The translations under genes and the position numbers were made by a program. From NCBI RefSeq assembly GCF_005281835.1, contig NZ_RZIS01000001.1, positions 474,341-538,340 on the forward strand: a stretch of 64,000 nucleotides of DNA, read 5' to 3'. This stretch comes from Vibrio profundi (GTDB lineage: Bacteria; Pseudomonadota; Gammaproteobacteria; Enterobacterales; Vibrionaceae). Positions 8,392-18,208 of the stretch are shown here, in pieces; within the stretch, counting starts at the first letter, position 1; each line of letters starts with the position of its first letter. The notes under the pieces are model-generated. The model saw nothing but the letters and a program-made list of their open reading frames with translations, was not told the origin of the DNA and ran no database searches.

Positions 8392-9894
8392 TTGCTATTG
8401 AGGGAAAGTGCCAGGATAGACATTCTTTTCTATGTAACTTTGATAGTTATCTTAGTTCCTATCTGGATAAATCATGTTCCGCTATCTACTGATTTCCCCC
8501 AGCATGTTGCACAACTCTCGGCCTTAAAAGGTCTATTCAATGGCAACGAATTTTATTCAGATGTATATGAAGTAAATTGGTTCACGCCTTATATTATCTC
8601 AAACCTATTTCTTGCAAGTTTAGCAATGGTTTTCGACTCGGTTATCGCACTAAAAATAGGTATTTCTATTTACCTAATTACGCTTCCTATTGTTGTAGGG
8701 GCGATTGCTTGTCATATAGGGAAGCCCAAAGATGTACGATTTCTTGTTATTCCATTTTTATATAGCTTACCTGTAGATTGGGGTTTTGTTCCATTTTTGG
8801 TCGCTTCGTCATTTGGTATGTTATGGATATATTACTTTGTAGTGATTAGCAGTAATCCTTATAAGCCTACTAATATATTATTTTCTTTTTTTCTGATGTA
8901 TTCACATGCAATTGCTTGGGGAATAACAGTAGCTTCAATTTTCATTGTTTACTTGTCGAGTGCGGGATTTAAGGCTAAAAGTTTTATATATTTCAGTATT
9001 CTTCTTCTCCCTTTACTTATGCTGTTTTTTTGGATGGGAGGGATAGCGGATAAAGAGTTGGCCATCATTGAAGGGTGTCGTGTTTGTTATAAGGGGTGGG
9101 AATATCGAGTAACCAGTTTTATTGGTTCTAATTTAATGAGCAATGATTACGTATTTGGCGTGGTCAAACTACTTATTTGTCTTTTTGTTATTAGTAAACT
9201 AACAGATGCTTTCTCTAAATGTGATATGTTCATACTAGGCTTACTTGTATTGCTGGTGTTGTATTTTATAACCCCCAACATACTATTAGGTACTTCTTTT
9301 TTCTCTGAAAGGTTGTTTGTTTTACTTCCTTTGTTTTTATCTTTATCTATTAATGAAGTGAGGAATAGACGTTTTTTTATCGGATTACTTGTTTTTGCTT
9401 CTGTAATTACATCTATTTCCAAGTATATACAAGCTGGTAACCTGAATAGAGAGTATGAAATAATTTCAAACTTAGAGAGTAAGATTAAACCTGAGACAAG
9501 AGGTGTATACTATACCAGTTACAAACATTCTGGGCATTATCGATACCAGTTAATTTCAAGCCATTCGTACTTATGGTTACCTCAGGTTATAACAAATAAT
9601 AAAGATGTGGTTGTGGACTTTAACTTTGCTACTTTTTATCCAGAGATGATTAGGTATAAGATAAATTCAAGCAATGAAGACTTAATCAAAAACGCCCACA
9701 TTAATCGATATAAGTATCCGAGTATCGATTGGAATAAAGCTAGATTATATGACTATATAATTATTAGGGACTGCCAGATGCCTGTTGATAGGAGGGAGAC
9801 GATTCGATCCAATACGGGGCTGGCACAATTATATAATGAAGGTTGTTGGTGGTTATTTAGTCAAGAAATCCAGGGCAATGATACTGAGATATAG
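8392..9894 (+). CDS. Multi-span membrane protein, GT-C glycosyltransferase-like
   Basis: I do not recognise a named family. The protein has about 10-11 hydrophobic spans in residues 10-340 and a C-terminal soluble domain of about 150 residues. An acidic residue in the first outer loop (PLSTDFPQH, D34) is where GT-C enzymes keep their catalytic Asp/Glu. It starts at TTG, supported by AAAGGA eight bases upstream. With the two genes that follow it makes a set like gtrS-gtrA-gtrB or arnT-arnE-arnC, so it is probably the transferase that moves sugar from a polyprenyl carrier to a surface acceptor. The coding sequence is markedly AT-rich relative to neighbours, suggesting transfer. Confidence 0.65.
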   Translation: MLLRESARIDILFYVTLIVILVPIWINHVPLSTDFPQHVAQLSALKGLFNGNEFYSDVYEVNWFTPYIISNLFLASLAMVFDSVIALKIGISIYLITLPIVVGAIACHIGKPKDVRFLVIPFLYSLPVDWGFVPFLVASSFGMLWIYYFVVISSNPYKPTNILFSFFLMYSHAIAWGITVASIFIVYLSSAGFKAKSFIYFSILLLPLLMLFFWMGGIADKELAIIEGCRVCYKGWEYRVTSFIGSNLMSNDYVFGVVKLLICLFVISKLTDAFSKCDMFILGLLVLLVLYFITPNILLGTSFFSERLFVLLPLFLSLSINEVRNRRFFIGLLVFASVITSISKYIQAGNLNREYEIISNLESKIKPETRGVYYTSYKHSGHYRYQLISSHSYLWLPQVITNNKDVVVDFNFATFYPEMIRYKINSSNEDLIKNAHINRYKYPSIDWNKARLYDYIIIRDCQMPVDRRETIRSNTGLAQLYNEGCWWLFSQEIQGNDTEI

Positions 9895-9959
9895 CAAAGT
9901 TTTTAGGTATATATAGGTAATTTGATGTTGTTGGACGTGAATTAAATGAGGAGGATGAA

Positions 9960-10292
9960 ATGGCGTTGAATAACATATACATGGTTTTATTTAGCTGTGT
10001 CTTTGCTTCAATTGCGCAGTTGTCGTTTAAGCTAGGGGCAAAAGATAGTGTGGTTCTTAGGGACTTCATTAATGTTTGGGTCTTTTCAGGTGCACTACTA
10101 TATGGCTTAAGTGCAGTTATGTGGATATATGTATTATCTCAAGAGAATTTGTCTAAAGTTTTCCCATTTACATTACTTACATTTGTAATTACGTACTTTA
10201 TGTCTTTCTATTTGCTAGAGGAACAGGTATCAGTCACGGATTATATTGGCCTCGCTTGTATGTTTGTTGGGTTGTTTCTTATAGTTAAATAG
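9960..10292 (+). CDS. Small EamA/SMR-type membrane protein (ArnE-like flippase candidate)
   Basis: A 110-residue protein with four predicted membrane helices and the small-multidrug-resistance/EamA pattern: N-terminal FASIAQLSFKLGA and C-terminal YIGLACMFVGLFLIV. ArnE/ArnF of this fold flip undecaprenyl-phosphate-linked aminoarabinose. Between a probable glycan transferase and a GtrB-like enzyme, flipping a lipid-linked sugar is the most likely role, not drug export. A strong GAGGAGG ribosome site lies upstream. AT-rich like its neighbours. Confidence 0.78.
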   Translation: MALNNIYMVLFSCVFASIAQLSFKLGAKDSVVLRDFINVWVFSGALLYGLSAVMWIYVLSQENLSKVFPFTLLTFVITYFMSFYLLEEQVSVTDYIGLACMFVGLFLIVK

Positions 10293-10304
10293 TAGGAGGT
10301 TATT

Positions 10305-11252
10305 ATGATGCCATCATTATCCTTAATTGTACCTTGTTATAATGAGGAGGATTGTTTCGAGCATTGTAGAGATAGCCTTATTGAGTTGCTATTAGAGTTA
10401 ATTGAATTAAATAAAATTTCAGAAACTAGCCATATATTGTTCGTCGATGATGGAAGCATAGACTCTACATGGAGAAAAATAGTTGAATCAAGGGAAGTAA
10501 GTAAGCATGTACGAGGCATTAAGTTAGCAAAAAATGTGGGGCATCAAACGGCCCTTATCGCGGGACTTGCCCATTGCGAAAGTGAATTGTCAGTGACGCT
10601 CGATGCTGATCTTCAAGACGATATCGATGTTATAAGTTCAATGGTGACTAGATACTTAGATGGATACGACATCGTTTTTGGTGTGAGACAAGAAAGGGCG
10701 ACAGATACATGTTTTAAAAAACTTTCTGCTTTTGCTTTCTACAAAACTTTGTCTGCTATGAAAGTGCATCACATAGAAAATCATGCAGATTTTAGATTAA
10801 TGAGTCGTAGAGCGATGGACGCACTTTTAGATCACAATGAATCGAACTTATATCTTAGAGGTTTGATTAAGCAATTAGGTTTTAGAAGTTGTGTAATTAA
10901 ATACGCACGTAAAGAGCGAAGCATCGGGGTCAGCAAGTATCCAATTCGTAGGATGGTTTCTCTAGCTTTAACGGCAATAACCTCTACTTCTACCAAACCA
11001 TTACGCCTAATTGCTTACATGGGCTTTGTTATTTCTTTCTTCTCGTTTTTAGGTGGCATGAGTGCACTCTTGGACAAACTAAACGGAAACGCGGTGGATG
11101 GTTGGACATCAATCATGTCTGCAATATTCTTCTTAGGTGGCGTTCAGATGCTTTCACTTGGAATTATCGGGGAATATATTGGGCGAATATACATTGAGTC
11201 TAAGCATCGCCCTCGATATTTTATTGAGGAAGAAAGCCGTTCTCGGGAGTAG
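10305..11252 (+). CDS. GtrB/ArnC-like polyprenyl-phosphate glycosyltransferase
   Basis: Family 2 glycosyltransferase of the dolichol-phosphate mannose synthase type, 315 residues. The N-terminus LSLIVPCYNEED, HILFVDDGSIDST, and metal-binding DADLQDD at about residues 99-105 are intact. Two C-terminal helices (about 230-255 and 265-290) anchor it in the inner membrane, followed by GEYIGRIYIESKHRP, diagnostic of this group. It loads a nucleotide-sugar onto undecaprenyl phosphate on the cytoplasmic face. A TAGGAGG site lies only 12 bases past the previous stop, so the three genes form an operon. The sugar cannot be predicted. Confidence 0.9.
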   Translation: MMPSLSLIVPCYNEEDCFEHCRDSLIELLLELIELNKISETSHILFVDDGSIDSTWRKIVESREVSKHVRGIKLAKNVGHQTALIAGLAHCESELSVTLDADLQDDIDVISSMVTRYLDGYDIVFGVRQERATDTCFKKLSAFAFYKTLSAMKVHHIENHADFRLMSRRAMDALLDHNESNLYLRGLIKQLGFRSCVIKYARKERSIGVSKYPIRRMVSLALTAITSTSTKPLRLIAYMGFVISFFSFLGGMSALLDKLNGNAVDGWTSIMSAIFFLGGVQMLSLGIIGEYIGRIYIESKHRPRYFIEEESRSRE

Positions 11253-11352
11253 TGTGATAGAAGTAAGTATACAAAGTTGCATATTGTGAATATATAACAC
11301 ATTATGGATGGTCGTATTTTGAACATTTTTAGTGAGTTATGGAGGATTCACA

Positions 11353-12009
11353 ATGAGTTTAGAGACATGGATGTATTACTTTCTGGCGGTGTTAGTGTTA
11401 ACGGCTTCCCCAGGCCCTAGTTCGTTGCTGTGTATGACGAAGGCAGTGCAATCGGGGTTTAAATTGTCGGTATTTACGGCGTTGGGTAGCCTGACTGCAA
11501 TTACCGGAATTCTATCGCTTTCTTTCACTGGTTTAGGAGTGATCATCGCGTCGTCGGAATTGGTGTTTAGTGTGATTAAGTGGGTTGGTGCTGCTTACCT
11601 AATTTATCTGGGTTGGAAGGCATTGCGTTCAAGCCAAGAAGACTTTAACCAAGATGATATACAAGCGACGACAGCTGATGGAGTAGAAGCACCAGCGAAA
11701 AAAGGCTTACGTGTAAATCATTTTGTTAGCGGTTTTATTGTTGGTTCTAGTAACCCTAAAGCGATTCTTTTCTTTACCGCTCTTTTCCCTCAATTTATTG
11801 ACCCAAGTGCTTCATTATTATCTCAGTATGTGGTGTTTGCAGTCACGTTTGCCGTAATGGAATTATCATGGTTGCTGATGTACGCCTATCTAGGGGCTAA
11901 GTCGTCTAACTGGTTGTTTGCCAAAGGGCGAGCCAAGATATTCAATCGAGTTACTGGTGGGGTATTCATTGGTGCCGGAGCTCTGCTTTCGACGACAACA
12001 CGCGCTTAA
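11353..12009 (+). CDS. LysE/RhtB-family amino-acid exporter
   Basis: Inner-membrane exporter with six predicted spans. The family mark LTASPGPSSLLCMTKAVQSG is at about residues 12-31, shown here as the pattern TASPGPSSLL. The loop AAYLIYLGWKALRSS and the SNPKAILFF segment are also typical. The start is ATG 11353: GGAGG lies seven bases upstream, whereas the GTG 21 bases earlier precedes that site. It follows the AT-rich glycan set but is separated by about 100 bases and has ordinary base composition, so it probably marks the end of that set. Confidence 0.9.
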   Translation: MSLETWMYYFLAVLVLTASPGPSSLLCMTKAVQSGFKLSVFTALGSLTAITGILSLSFTGLGVIIASSELVFSVIKWVGAAYLIYLGWKALRSSQEDFNQDDIQATTADGVEAPAKKGLRVNHFVSGFIVGSSNPKAILFFTALFPQFIDPSASLLSQYVVFAVTFAVMELSWLLMYAYLGAKSSNWLFAKGRAKIFNRVTGGVFIGAGALLSTTTRA

Positions 12010-12065
12010 ATGAAACTTTCATGATGCTGTCATAAAAAGTTAATACTAATGTGCTTCCACATCAC

Positions 12066-12081
12066 TATAGCGATCGCTATA
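12066..12081. promoter_or_regulatory. 16-bp perfect palindrome before small ORF
   Basis: TATAGCGATCGCTATA, fully self-complementary, 37 bases before the start of the 35-residue ORF. It could be an operator overlapping a promoter; the protein that reads it is unknown. Confidence 0.45.
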
Positions 12082-12117
12082 TTGTAATGACTAATTAACA
12101 TTCTCAAGGAGAGAAGA

Positions 12118-12225
12118 ATGCAGCATCAAGAAATGATTCAACACAGCAACTTAGGCGTTATAAGCAGAACTTGGTTATTCTCTATGGGTTCTTTGGTTAG
12201 CATTCTTGCATTTATGCAGTTTTAA
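12118..12225 (+). CDS. 35-residue small ORF, possible membrane peptide
   Basis: A short frame beginning MQHQEMIQHSNLG and ending in a hydrophobic helix (WLFSMGSLVSILAFMQF). AAGGAGAG seven to eight bases before the ATG is a strong ribosome site, better than most genes here. A perfect 16-bp palindrome lies just upstream. Single-span peptides of this size often modulate membrane complexes, but no partner is evident. Evidence is start signal and composition only. Confidence 0.5.
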   Translation: MQHQEMIQHSNLGVISRTWLFSMGSLVSILAFMQF

Positions 12226-12308
12226 TATTTGGGCTTATAGCCCATTTGATATCCCATCACCTATATTCACAGCCTTAAAAATTTCATCTCATAGTCATTT
12301 AGATTTCG

Positions 12309-12329
12309 CTCCAGTGCGCGTCACTGGAG
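12309..12329. other. Hairpin between small ORF and selO
   Basis: Stem CTCCAGTG/CACTGGAG with a 5-base loop. There is no T run on either side, so it is not a standard terminator; it may be a leader hairpin of selO. Confidence 0.4.
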
Positions 12330-12401
12330 GCGGAGCATAGTCAGAACTTGTTACTCAATTGTGATACGATTTGGTTACCTTTGATTTAAGTGCCAAGTTT
12401 A

Positions 12402-13859
12402 ATGTCTGTTTGGAATTCTGTTTCTTTTAATAATCGTTTTATCACGCTACCAGCGGCTTTTTATAGCCATGTTAATCCTACGCCCCTCGAACAAGTGCGT
12501 TGGCTGACGTGGAATCAGCCACTGGCTGAATCACTTGGTTTACCTAGCTCTCCAGAAAACACTCCAGAACTACTCGAAGCTTTTTCAGGTTCGAGCATCC
12601 CGCAAGAATTTGATCCTATCGCGATGAAATATGCGGGTCATCAATTCGGTGCTTACAATCCAGACTTAGGTGATGGTCGTGGCCTACTTCTAGGGCAGGT
12701 AATTAACAAGCAAAGTCAAACGCTTGACCTGCATTTAAAAGGTGCGGGCAAAACGCCTTATTCGCGCATGGGCGATGGTAGAGCGGTGCTGCGTTCTACC
12801 ATTCGAGAGTATCTATGCAGTGAAGCGATGGCTGGTTTGAATATTCCAACCACACGCGCACTTGCGATGATGGAAAGCGAAACCCCGGTCTATCGAGAGA
12901 AACAAGAAAAAGGCGCTTTACTGGTGCGAGTAACCGAATCTCATATTCGTTTTGGGCACTTCGAACACTTCTTTTATACCAACCAAATGTCTGAGCTGAA
13001 GCTGCTAGCAGACAAAGTCATTGAATGGCACTTTCCTGAATGCCAAGACAGTGATAATCCTTACACCACAATGTTTAATTTGATTGTGGACCGCACAGCA
13101 GAAATGATTGCTAAGTGGCAAGCGTATGGGTTTGCGCATGGTGTAATGAACACAGATAACATGTCGATATTAGGCCAAACCTTTGATTACGGTCCCTTTG
13201 CGTTCTTAGATGACTACAACACCCAGCTGATCTGCAATCACTCAGATTACCAAGGGCGATACGCGTTCAATCAGCAGCCTAGGATTGGTCTATGGAATTT
13301 GTCGGCACTTGCGCATTCGTTGTCTCCTTTGATTGATAAAGGCGACTTAGAAGCAGCGCTTGGTCAGTATGAGGCACAGCTGGGGAGCTATTTCAGTCAG
13401 TTGATGCGTCAGAAGCTTGGGTTACTTACCAAACAAGCTGGTGACAGCAAATTATTCGATTCGATGTTTGAATTGATGTCGCAAAGCCGTGTCGATTACA
13501 CTCGATTTTTCAGAGGCTTGTCTGACCTTGATACTCAAGAGTCAGAGACGGTGGTTGATTTGTTTATTGATAGGCCAGCAGCTAGCATGTGGCTGGAATC
13601 GTATTTATCCCGGTGCGAATTAGAGCCAGTATCTGCAGCCGAACGTTGCGTAGAGATGCGTAAGGTAAACCCTAAGTACATATTGCGTAATTATTTAGCC
13701 CAGCTTGCGATAGACAAAGCTGAAGCGGGGGATGCAAGTGAGCTTAATGTTCTGATTAAACTCCTTGCAGCACCATTTGATGAACATCCAGAATTTGAAG
13801 CTTACGCCAACCTTCCTCCCGAGTGGGGTAAGGAAATGGAAATCAGCTGCTCATCATGA
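12402..13859 (+). CDS. selO: Protein adenylyltransferase SelO (YdiU family)
   Basis: Pseudokinase-fold enzyme that transfers AMP from ATP to protein side chains (known for the family, linked to redox stress). Conserved blocks are [40 protein letters not shown] and [13 protein letters not shown]...DYGPFAFLD. About 485 residues, the usual length. The C-terminus is EISCSS: a Cys three from the end, where the eukaryotic homologue carries selenocysteine. The start is ATG 12402 (MSVWNS); a GTG four codons earlier is less likely. Its stop overlaps the convergent kinase gene by 6 bp. Confidence 0.95.
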   Translation: MSVWNSVSFNNRFITLPAAFYSHVNPTPLEQVRWLTWNQPLAESLGLPSSPENTPELLEAFSGSSIPQEFDPIAMKYAGHQFGAYNPDLGDGRGLLLGQVINKQSQTLDLHLKGAGKTPYSRMGDGRAVLRSTIREYLCSEAMAGLNIPTTRALAMMESETPVYREKQEKGALLVRVTESHIRFGHFEHFFYTNQMSELKLLADKVIEWHFPECQDSDNPYTTMFNLIVDRTAEMIAKWQAYGFAHGVMNTDNMSILGQTFDYGPFAFLDDYNTQLICNHSDYQGRYAFNQQPRIGLWNLSALAHSLSPLIDKGDLEAALGQYEAQLGSYFSQLMRQKLGLLTKQAGDSKLFDSMFELMSQSRVDYTRFFRGLSDLDTQESETVVDLFIDRPAASMWLESYLSRCELEPVSAAERCVEMRKVNPKYILRNYLAQLAIDKAEAGDASELNVLIKLLAAPFDEHPEFEAYANLPPEWGKEMEISCSS

Positions 13860-16800
13860 TTCGATGAGTGCGTCCGCCTTACTCCACTCAGAGATTTTAG
13901 AGAGCACTTCTTGTTTGTTGATAGGTTTAGCTAAGTAATCATTCATTCCTGCCTTCAAGCACGCATCTCGGTCGCCAGACATCGCGTTTGCTGTCATCGC
14001 AATGATTGGGATCTTAATATTGTTGTCACCCGCAGCGCCTAGGCGAATCTGTTGGGTGGCTTCATACCCATCCATTTCTGGCATCTGGCAATCCATAAGT
14101 ACCAAGTCAAAGTGTTGTTCATTGAGCGAAGCTAAAGCAATTTTTCCGTGCTCGGCAATGCTTACATCAATGCCCATTTTGCTTAGCACTCCTTCGATAA
14201 CTATTTGGTTCACTCGGTTATCTTCCACCACTAAAACTTTCAATCCTTCATCGATCTCAATTGGGGCGCGCTCTTGTTCTCTAGGCTCAAGCGTAGATAG
14301 GTAGTTGTGCGTGACTAAGTGATCTTTGGTTGAGAAGCCTTTGCTGCCGATAACATTCAATGCATCGAATAGATCGGATGTGGTAGCAGGTTTAGGGAAG
14401 TAGCCACTAAAACCGACTTTCTTGAACAAATCTTGATTTGCGACCGAGTCCATCGATGTCATCATAATTAGCTCTGTGACGCGGTAATCTTTCTCAGACT
14501 TCATTTTCTTACATAAATCGATGCCATCGGCGTCTGGCATTTGCATGTCTAAGAAAGCGATATCGAACGAACGACCATGTTCAGCGATGTGGGCGGAGCA
14601 ACATTTGAGTGCTGAGTAGTAGCCGTCGGATTCGGTGACCGTTGCTCCCCAGATTTCAAGCTGAGCACGTAATACTTCTCGGTTCACGGCATTGTCGTCT
14701 ACTACTAGGATTGATAGTTGGCTGATATCAGTTGTTGGTAATACTTGAGCGGACTCGTTCGATTTCCCGACAAAAATTTCAAAGGTAAAAGTACTGCCTG
14801 TGCCTTCTCGGCTTTCCACGTAAACATCCCCGCCCATTAACTGACAGAGCTTCTTAACGATGGCAAGCCCAAGCCCCGTTCCTCCGTATTTACGTGTGGT
14901 TGAAGCATCGACTTGGCTAAACTTGTCAAACAGGTGGCTGACTTTATCTTTAGGAATACCAATACCGCTATCAATTACTTGGCCAATGAGTTTCCATTGG
15001 TCATCGTTGTGATGTTCTAGTTTCGCTTTGATAATGATTTCGCCATCTTTCGTGAACTTGAGGGCGTTGGAAAGTAAATTGGCGAAAATTTGTCTAATAC
15101 GGGTCGCATCTCCAAGAATCATGGTCTCGGTAACGCCAATGGTGTCGAGGACTAATTCTAAGTTGTCGTTTTGGATCTGCGTAGCGAGTGATTCCGCGAG
15201 ATCACCTAGCACTTTTCGTGGGTTGAAGTGTTGATCCTCGAGCTCCAATTTATCCGCTTCGATTTTGGAAAAGTCGAGAATGTCGTTGATCAAATTGAGC
15301 AATGAAACCGCACTGTCATGGGCCAAATACGCTTGGTGTGATTGGGATTTATTCAGGTGGTTATCCATCAATAACTCAAGCATCCCGATCACTCCATTCA
15401 TAGGGGTTCGGATTTCATGGCTCATTACCGCTAAGAATTCACTTTTTGCGATAGCGCCTTGCTCGGCTTCTTCTTTGGCTTGGATTAGGTTACGTTCTGC
15501 TTGCTTCGCTTCGGTGATGTCTTTAACTAGACCAGAGAAAATCACACCATTTTCAGTATTCACTCGCGCGATTGAGAGTTGAATCGGGAACACTTCACCG
15601 TTTCGACGACGCCCTTCCAATTGACGTCCGAGTTTCCCCTGTTTGTCTCGCACATTGATGATTTTTGAATGCCCCGTATTGAGGTAATTATTCATGTAGC
15701 TTTGGTGATGAGCCGAATCTTTATTGTTCATTAGCAGGGTGACGGGTTGCCCGATCATTTCGGATTCTTGATAACCAAATATATTTTGTGCCGCTTGGTT
15801 GAACGACAAGATGATGCCATTGATGTCAATGGTGATCATACCATCGGCGGCAGTGTCGAGAATGGCGGTCAGCTTATGGCTAGTTTCTTGAAGCGTGGTC
15901 ATTAACGCTTCTTTTTCTTTGACCTCTTGGTCTAGGCGGGCGGCCGAGATAGTGGATTGGCTCAACTTATTGGTGAGTTCGTTTACGGAGTTAGCTATTT
16001 TGCCAAATTCATCATTATTGTAGACGGTGAGTTGTTTTCCTAAGCTCTCATGACCTAGGTTTTTTATCCCGGTAACCAGTTTAGTAATCGGGTTAATAAG
16101 TTGTTGGCGCAGGGCAACGAATAACGTTAAAGCGAGCGCGAGGCTACCGCCAATGATTAAGTAAGCGATGGAGCCTATCATCGAATATAAAGTTTCGTAG
16201 GTTTTGGCTCTGTCAAAGTCGAGCTCGAGCTGAATACCACCAAAGCTACTTGGCAGTGATTTAGAGGTTGCGATAACCGGAATTTCTTTTCCTGCTAAAC
16301 GTGCTTCAACAGGGGGGTATGCTTCGTTCGCAGGGTACACTTGAATCGCGAGGACAGGATAAGAAGCTTTGACCAGTTTATCTAAAGAGCTTGTCATCAG
16401 CTCTTTGTAGCTGTGGCTCCAGTGGGTGGAGATAATCACCCAGCCAATCAACTTGTCTCGTCGCTTAATCGGTGAAGAAATCCATTGAGATAAGTCGCTA
16501 GCGGAAGAATCGATTCTGAAAGGATCGATTTGAGGCTCGCTTAAAAATGGTTTATCTCTGAGTAAGTTAGAAAACAGCGGATTGGTTTCAAGGTTTTCGG
16601 TAAGGATCAATTCCCCAGAAAACTTTTTACCTGAACTTGTGGTCGTCGACGCTGAAAACACACTGCTGTCGTAATCTAAGACGAGTATGTAATTAATGTT
16701 CTCATAAGCGACTGCAATATCATTCAGTGTTTGGCTAACCCCTCGGTTAATACCGCGATCAAGCGCTTTACTTAAATTACGGTTTTTAGAGGCGATATCA

Positions 16801-16991
16801 GCAATCGATACCAACTTTTCATTGTTTTCTTCAAAGATACTTTCTACGAGTTCTAATGTGCCATCGATTTGTTGATCAACGATGCCTTCAATGGATTTTT
16901 TGGCAATGCTGTAGGCACCATAACCCACGGCGGTCATAGCTAGAACGGTTAACGTCGATATAAGTATCAGTAGCTTAGGAACAATTTTCAT
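13854..16991 (-). CDS. Hybrid sensor histidine kinase (HAMP-PAS-HisKA-HATPase-REC-REC)
   Basis: Large inner-membrane kinase of 1045 residues. TM1 is at about 8-30, a periplasmic sensor of about 240 residues follows, and TM2 is at about 271-293. HAMP runs to about 345 and PAS covers about 373-490 ([12 protein letters not shown]). HisKA has H525 in [13 protein letters not shown] and is followed by an HATPase domain with [12 protein letters not shown]. Two receivers carry D815 ([11 protein letters not shown]) and D967 ([11 protein letters not shown]). There is no HPt domain, so phosphotransfer must use a separate HPt protein. It lies 8 bases after a periplasmic binding protein gene and is surely co-transcribed, implying binding-protein-assisted sensing. 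Confidence 0.93.
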   Translation of the reverse strand: MKIVPKLLILISTLTVLAMTAVGYGAYSIAKKSIEGIVDQQIDGTLELVESIFEENNEKLVSIADIASKNRNLSKALDRGINRGVSQTLNDIAVAYENINYILVLDYDSSVFSASTTTSSGKKFSGELILTENLETNPLFSNLLRDKPFLSEPQIDPFRIDSSASDLSQWISSPIKRRDKLIGWVIISTHWSHSYKELMTSSLDKLVKASYPVLAIQVYPANEAYPPVEARLAGKEIPVIATSKSLPSSFGGIQLELDFDRAKTYETLYSMIGSIAYLIIGGSLALALTLFVALRQQLINPITKLVTGIKNLGHESLGKQLTVYNNDEFGKIANSVNELTNKLSQSTISAARLDQEVKEKEALMTTLQETSHKLTAILDTAADGMITIDINGIILSFNQAAQNIFGYQESEMIGQPVTLLMNNKDSAHHQSYMNNYLNTGHSKIINVRDKQGKLGRQLEGRRRNGEVFPIQLSIARVNTENGVIFSGLVKDITEAKQAERNLIQAKEEAEQGAIAKSEFLAVMSHEIRTPMNGVIGMLELLMDNHLNKSQSHQAYLAHDSAVSLLNLINDILDFSKIEADKLELEDQHFNPRKVLGDLAESLATQIQNDNLELVLDTIGVTETMILGDATRIRQIFANLLSNALKFTKDGEIIIKAKLEHHNDDQWKLIGQVIDSGIGIPKDKVSHLFDKFSQVDASTTRKYGGTGLGLAIVKKLCQLMGGDVYVESREGTGSTFTFEIFVGKSNESAQVLPTTDISQLSILVVDDNAVNREVLRAQLEIWGATVTESDGYYSALKCCSAHIAEHGRSFDIAFLDMQMPDADGIDLCKKMKSEKDYRVTELIMMTSMDSVANQDLFKKVGFSGYFPKPATTSDLFDALNVIGSKGFSTKDHLVTHNYLSTLEPREQERAPIEIDEGLKVLVVEDNRVNQIVIEGVLSKMGIDVSIAEHGKIALASLNEQHFDLVLMDCQMPEMDGYEATQQIRLGAAGDNNIKIPIIAMTANAMSGDRDACLKAGMNDYLAKPINKQEVLSKISEWSKADALIES

Positions 16992-16999
16992 TATTGGGC

Positions 17000-18010
17000 T
17001 TACTCATACCATTGGTAGCTGTCTTGGTTTCCAGTGACTGAAATATTCAGTTGATTGGCGCTCTTTTTATTGATTAAAAAGATAGGTTGAGGCTGTAATG
17101 CAGACTCTAAAAATCTAGGCTCGATATCTTCAAGTAGAATCTGTGCAGCGCGTTGACCAGACATTTTTCCTAGCGTGTAGAAATCGGCGACTGGGCCAAA
17201 AGTGGAACCTTGCTGAATCCCGAGTTTGTTAGAACTTAAAATCGGGATCGATAATTGGTTAGACACTTCAATTAGGGCTCGCTCACCGCCAGTTTGCAGT
17301 AGGGTGTCTGTAGTGGTGATAAACAAATCGACTTTGCCTTTGAGAGCGGTCGCTTGTTTGGTTAAGTCTTCCACACTGGTCGCGGTCACATCGGTTACTT
17401 GAATACCTTGGCGCCTCAATAGGCGAATGAGGTTACTCGCTTGAATGTTCGAGTTTGGTTCTCCTTTACGGTGAAAAATAGCCGCCGTTTTAGTGTTAGG
17501 GACCAGTTCTTGAATTAACGAAACGTAATGTTCAAGTGGAATGTAATTACTGGTTCCGACTAAGTTGTTTCCCGAATATTCGAAGGACTCGATTAGCCCA
17601 GAGTCGGCAGGGTAGGTGACAATTGAAAATACAATTGGCGTGGTATTTGGCAGAGTTTCTTTTACGATGACGGTACCTGGCGTTGTCAGCGAATAGACCA
17701 AATCTACGTTCTCACTTTTAAATTGTTCAGCCGCTGCTCGTTGTTTGTCTTTATCGCTTGAAATCTCTCCTTCGACAAAAATGACGTCTTTGTTTATATC
17801 GACGCCACCTGCTTTTAATCCATCTTTGAAGCCTTCTAAGCTCGTTGGATATCCCGTCCATAGTGCAAGTCCAATCTTGTAGGGGGATTTGTCACTCGCC
17901 ACAGTAGAAAATGAGAAAAGAGAAGTCAGGACAAGAATGAGAGATGTGAAAATAGGCTTGATGCGCTCTTGCCAAGAAGCGAACTTGGTAAGCTGAAGAT
18001 TGATATCCAT
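17000..18010 (-). CDS. Periplasmic ABC-type substrate-binding protein (PF04392-like), sensor partner
   Basis: Secreted binding protein of the ABC_sub_bind (TrpX/DUF534-like) family, 336 residues. The signal sequence is long, with the hydrophobic core at about 18-37 (PIFTSLILVLTSLFSF) and probable cleavage near TVASD. The body shows YKIGLALWTGYP, KSENVDLVYSLTTPGTVIVKE and PIVFSIVTYPADSGL, as in that family. No permease or ATPase is near; instead the hybrid kinase follows within 8 bases. This points to a ligand-presenting role for the kinase, as LuxP does for LuxQ, although the families differ. The ligand is unknown. Confidence 0.85.
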   Translation of the reverse strand: MDINLQLTKFASWQERIKPIFTSLILVLTSLFSFSTVASDKSPYKIGLALWTGYPTSLEGFKDGLKAGGVDINKDVIFVEGEISSDKDKQRAAAEQFKSENVDLVYSLTTPGTVIVKETLPNTTPIVFSIVTYPADSGLIESFEYSGNNLVGTSNYIPLEHYVSLIQELVPNTKTAAIFHRKGEPNSNIQASNLIRLLRRQGIQVTDVTATSVEDLTKQATALKGKVDLFITTTDTLLQTGGERALIEVSNQLSIPILSSNKLGIQQGSTFGPVADFYTLGKMSGQRAAQILLEDIEPRFLESALQPQPIFLINKKSANQLNISVTGNQDSYQWYE

Positions 18011-18071
18011 ATGTAACCCTAGCTAAGTAAACGAATAAAAGTATGTATTTCGTAGACATATCAAATTAGTG

Positions 18072-18085
18072 GCTCATCAATGAGC
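18072..18085. promoter_or_regulatory. Inverted repeat in divergent intergenic region
   Basis: GCTCAT and ATGAGC separated by two bases, between the binding-protein gene and the divergent response-regulator gene. Possible operator; no T run, so not a terminator. Confidence 0.35.
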
Positions 18086-18208
18086 TCTATATCTAGTGTA
18101 GCTAAGTGTTAGTTTTTTGTGATCATTATTTGTCTTGCTATCAAATTTAATAAACTCATCAATAACGGATATGTTCAATTAAGCTTTAGTATGTGAGCAG
18201 AAGACGTA

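Noticed and set aside
12309..12329. Hairpin as a rho-independent terminator
   Set aside because: The stem is good but there is no T run on either strand, so it is listed only as a hairpin.
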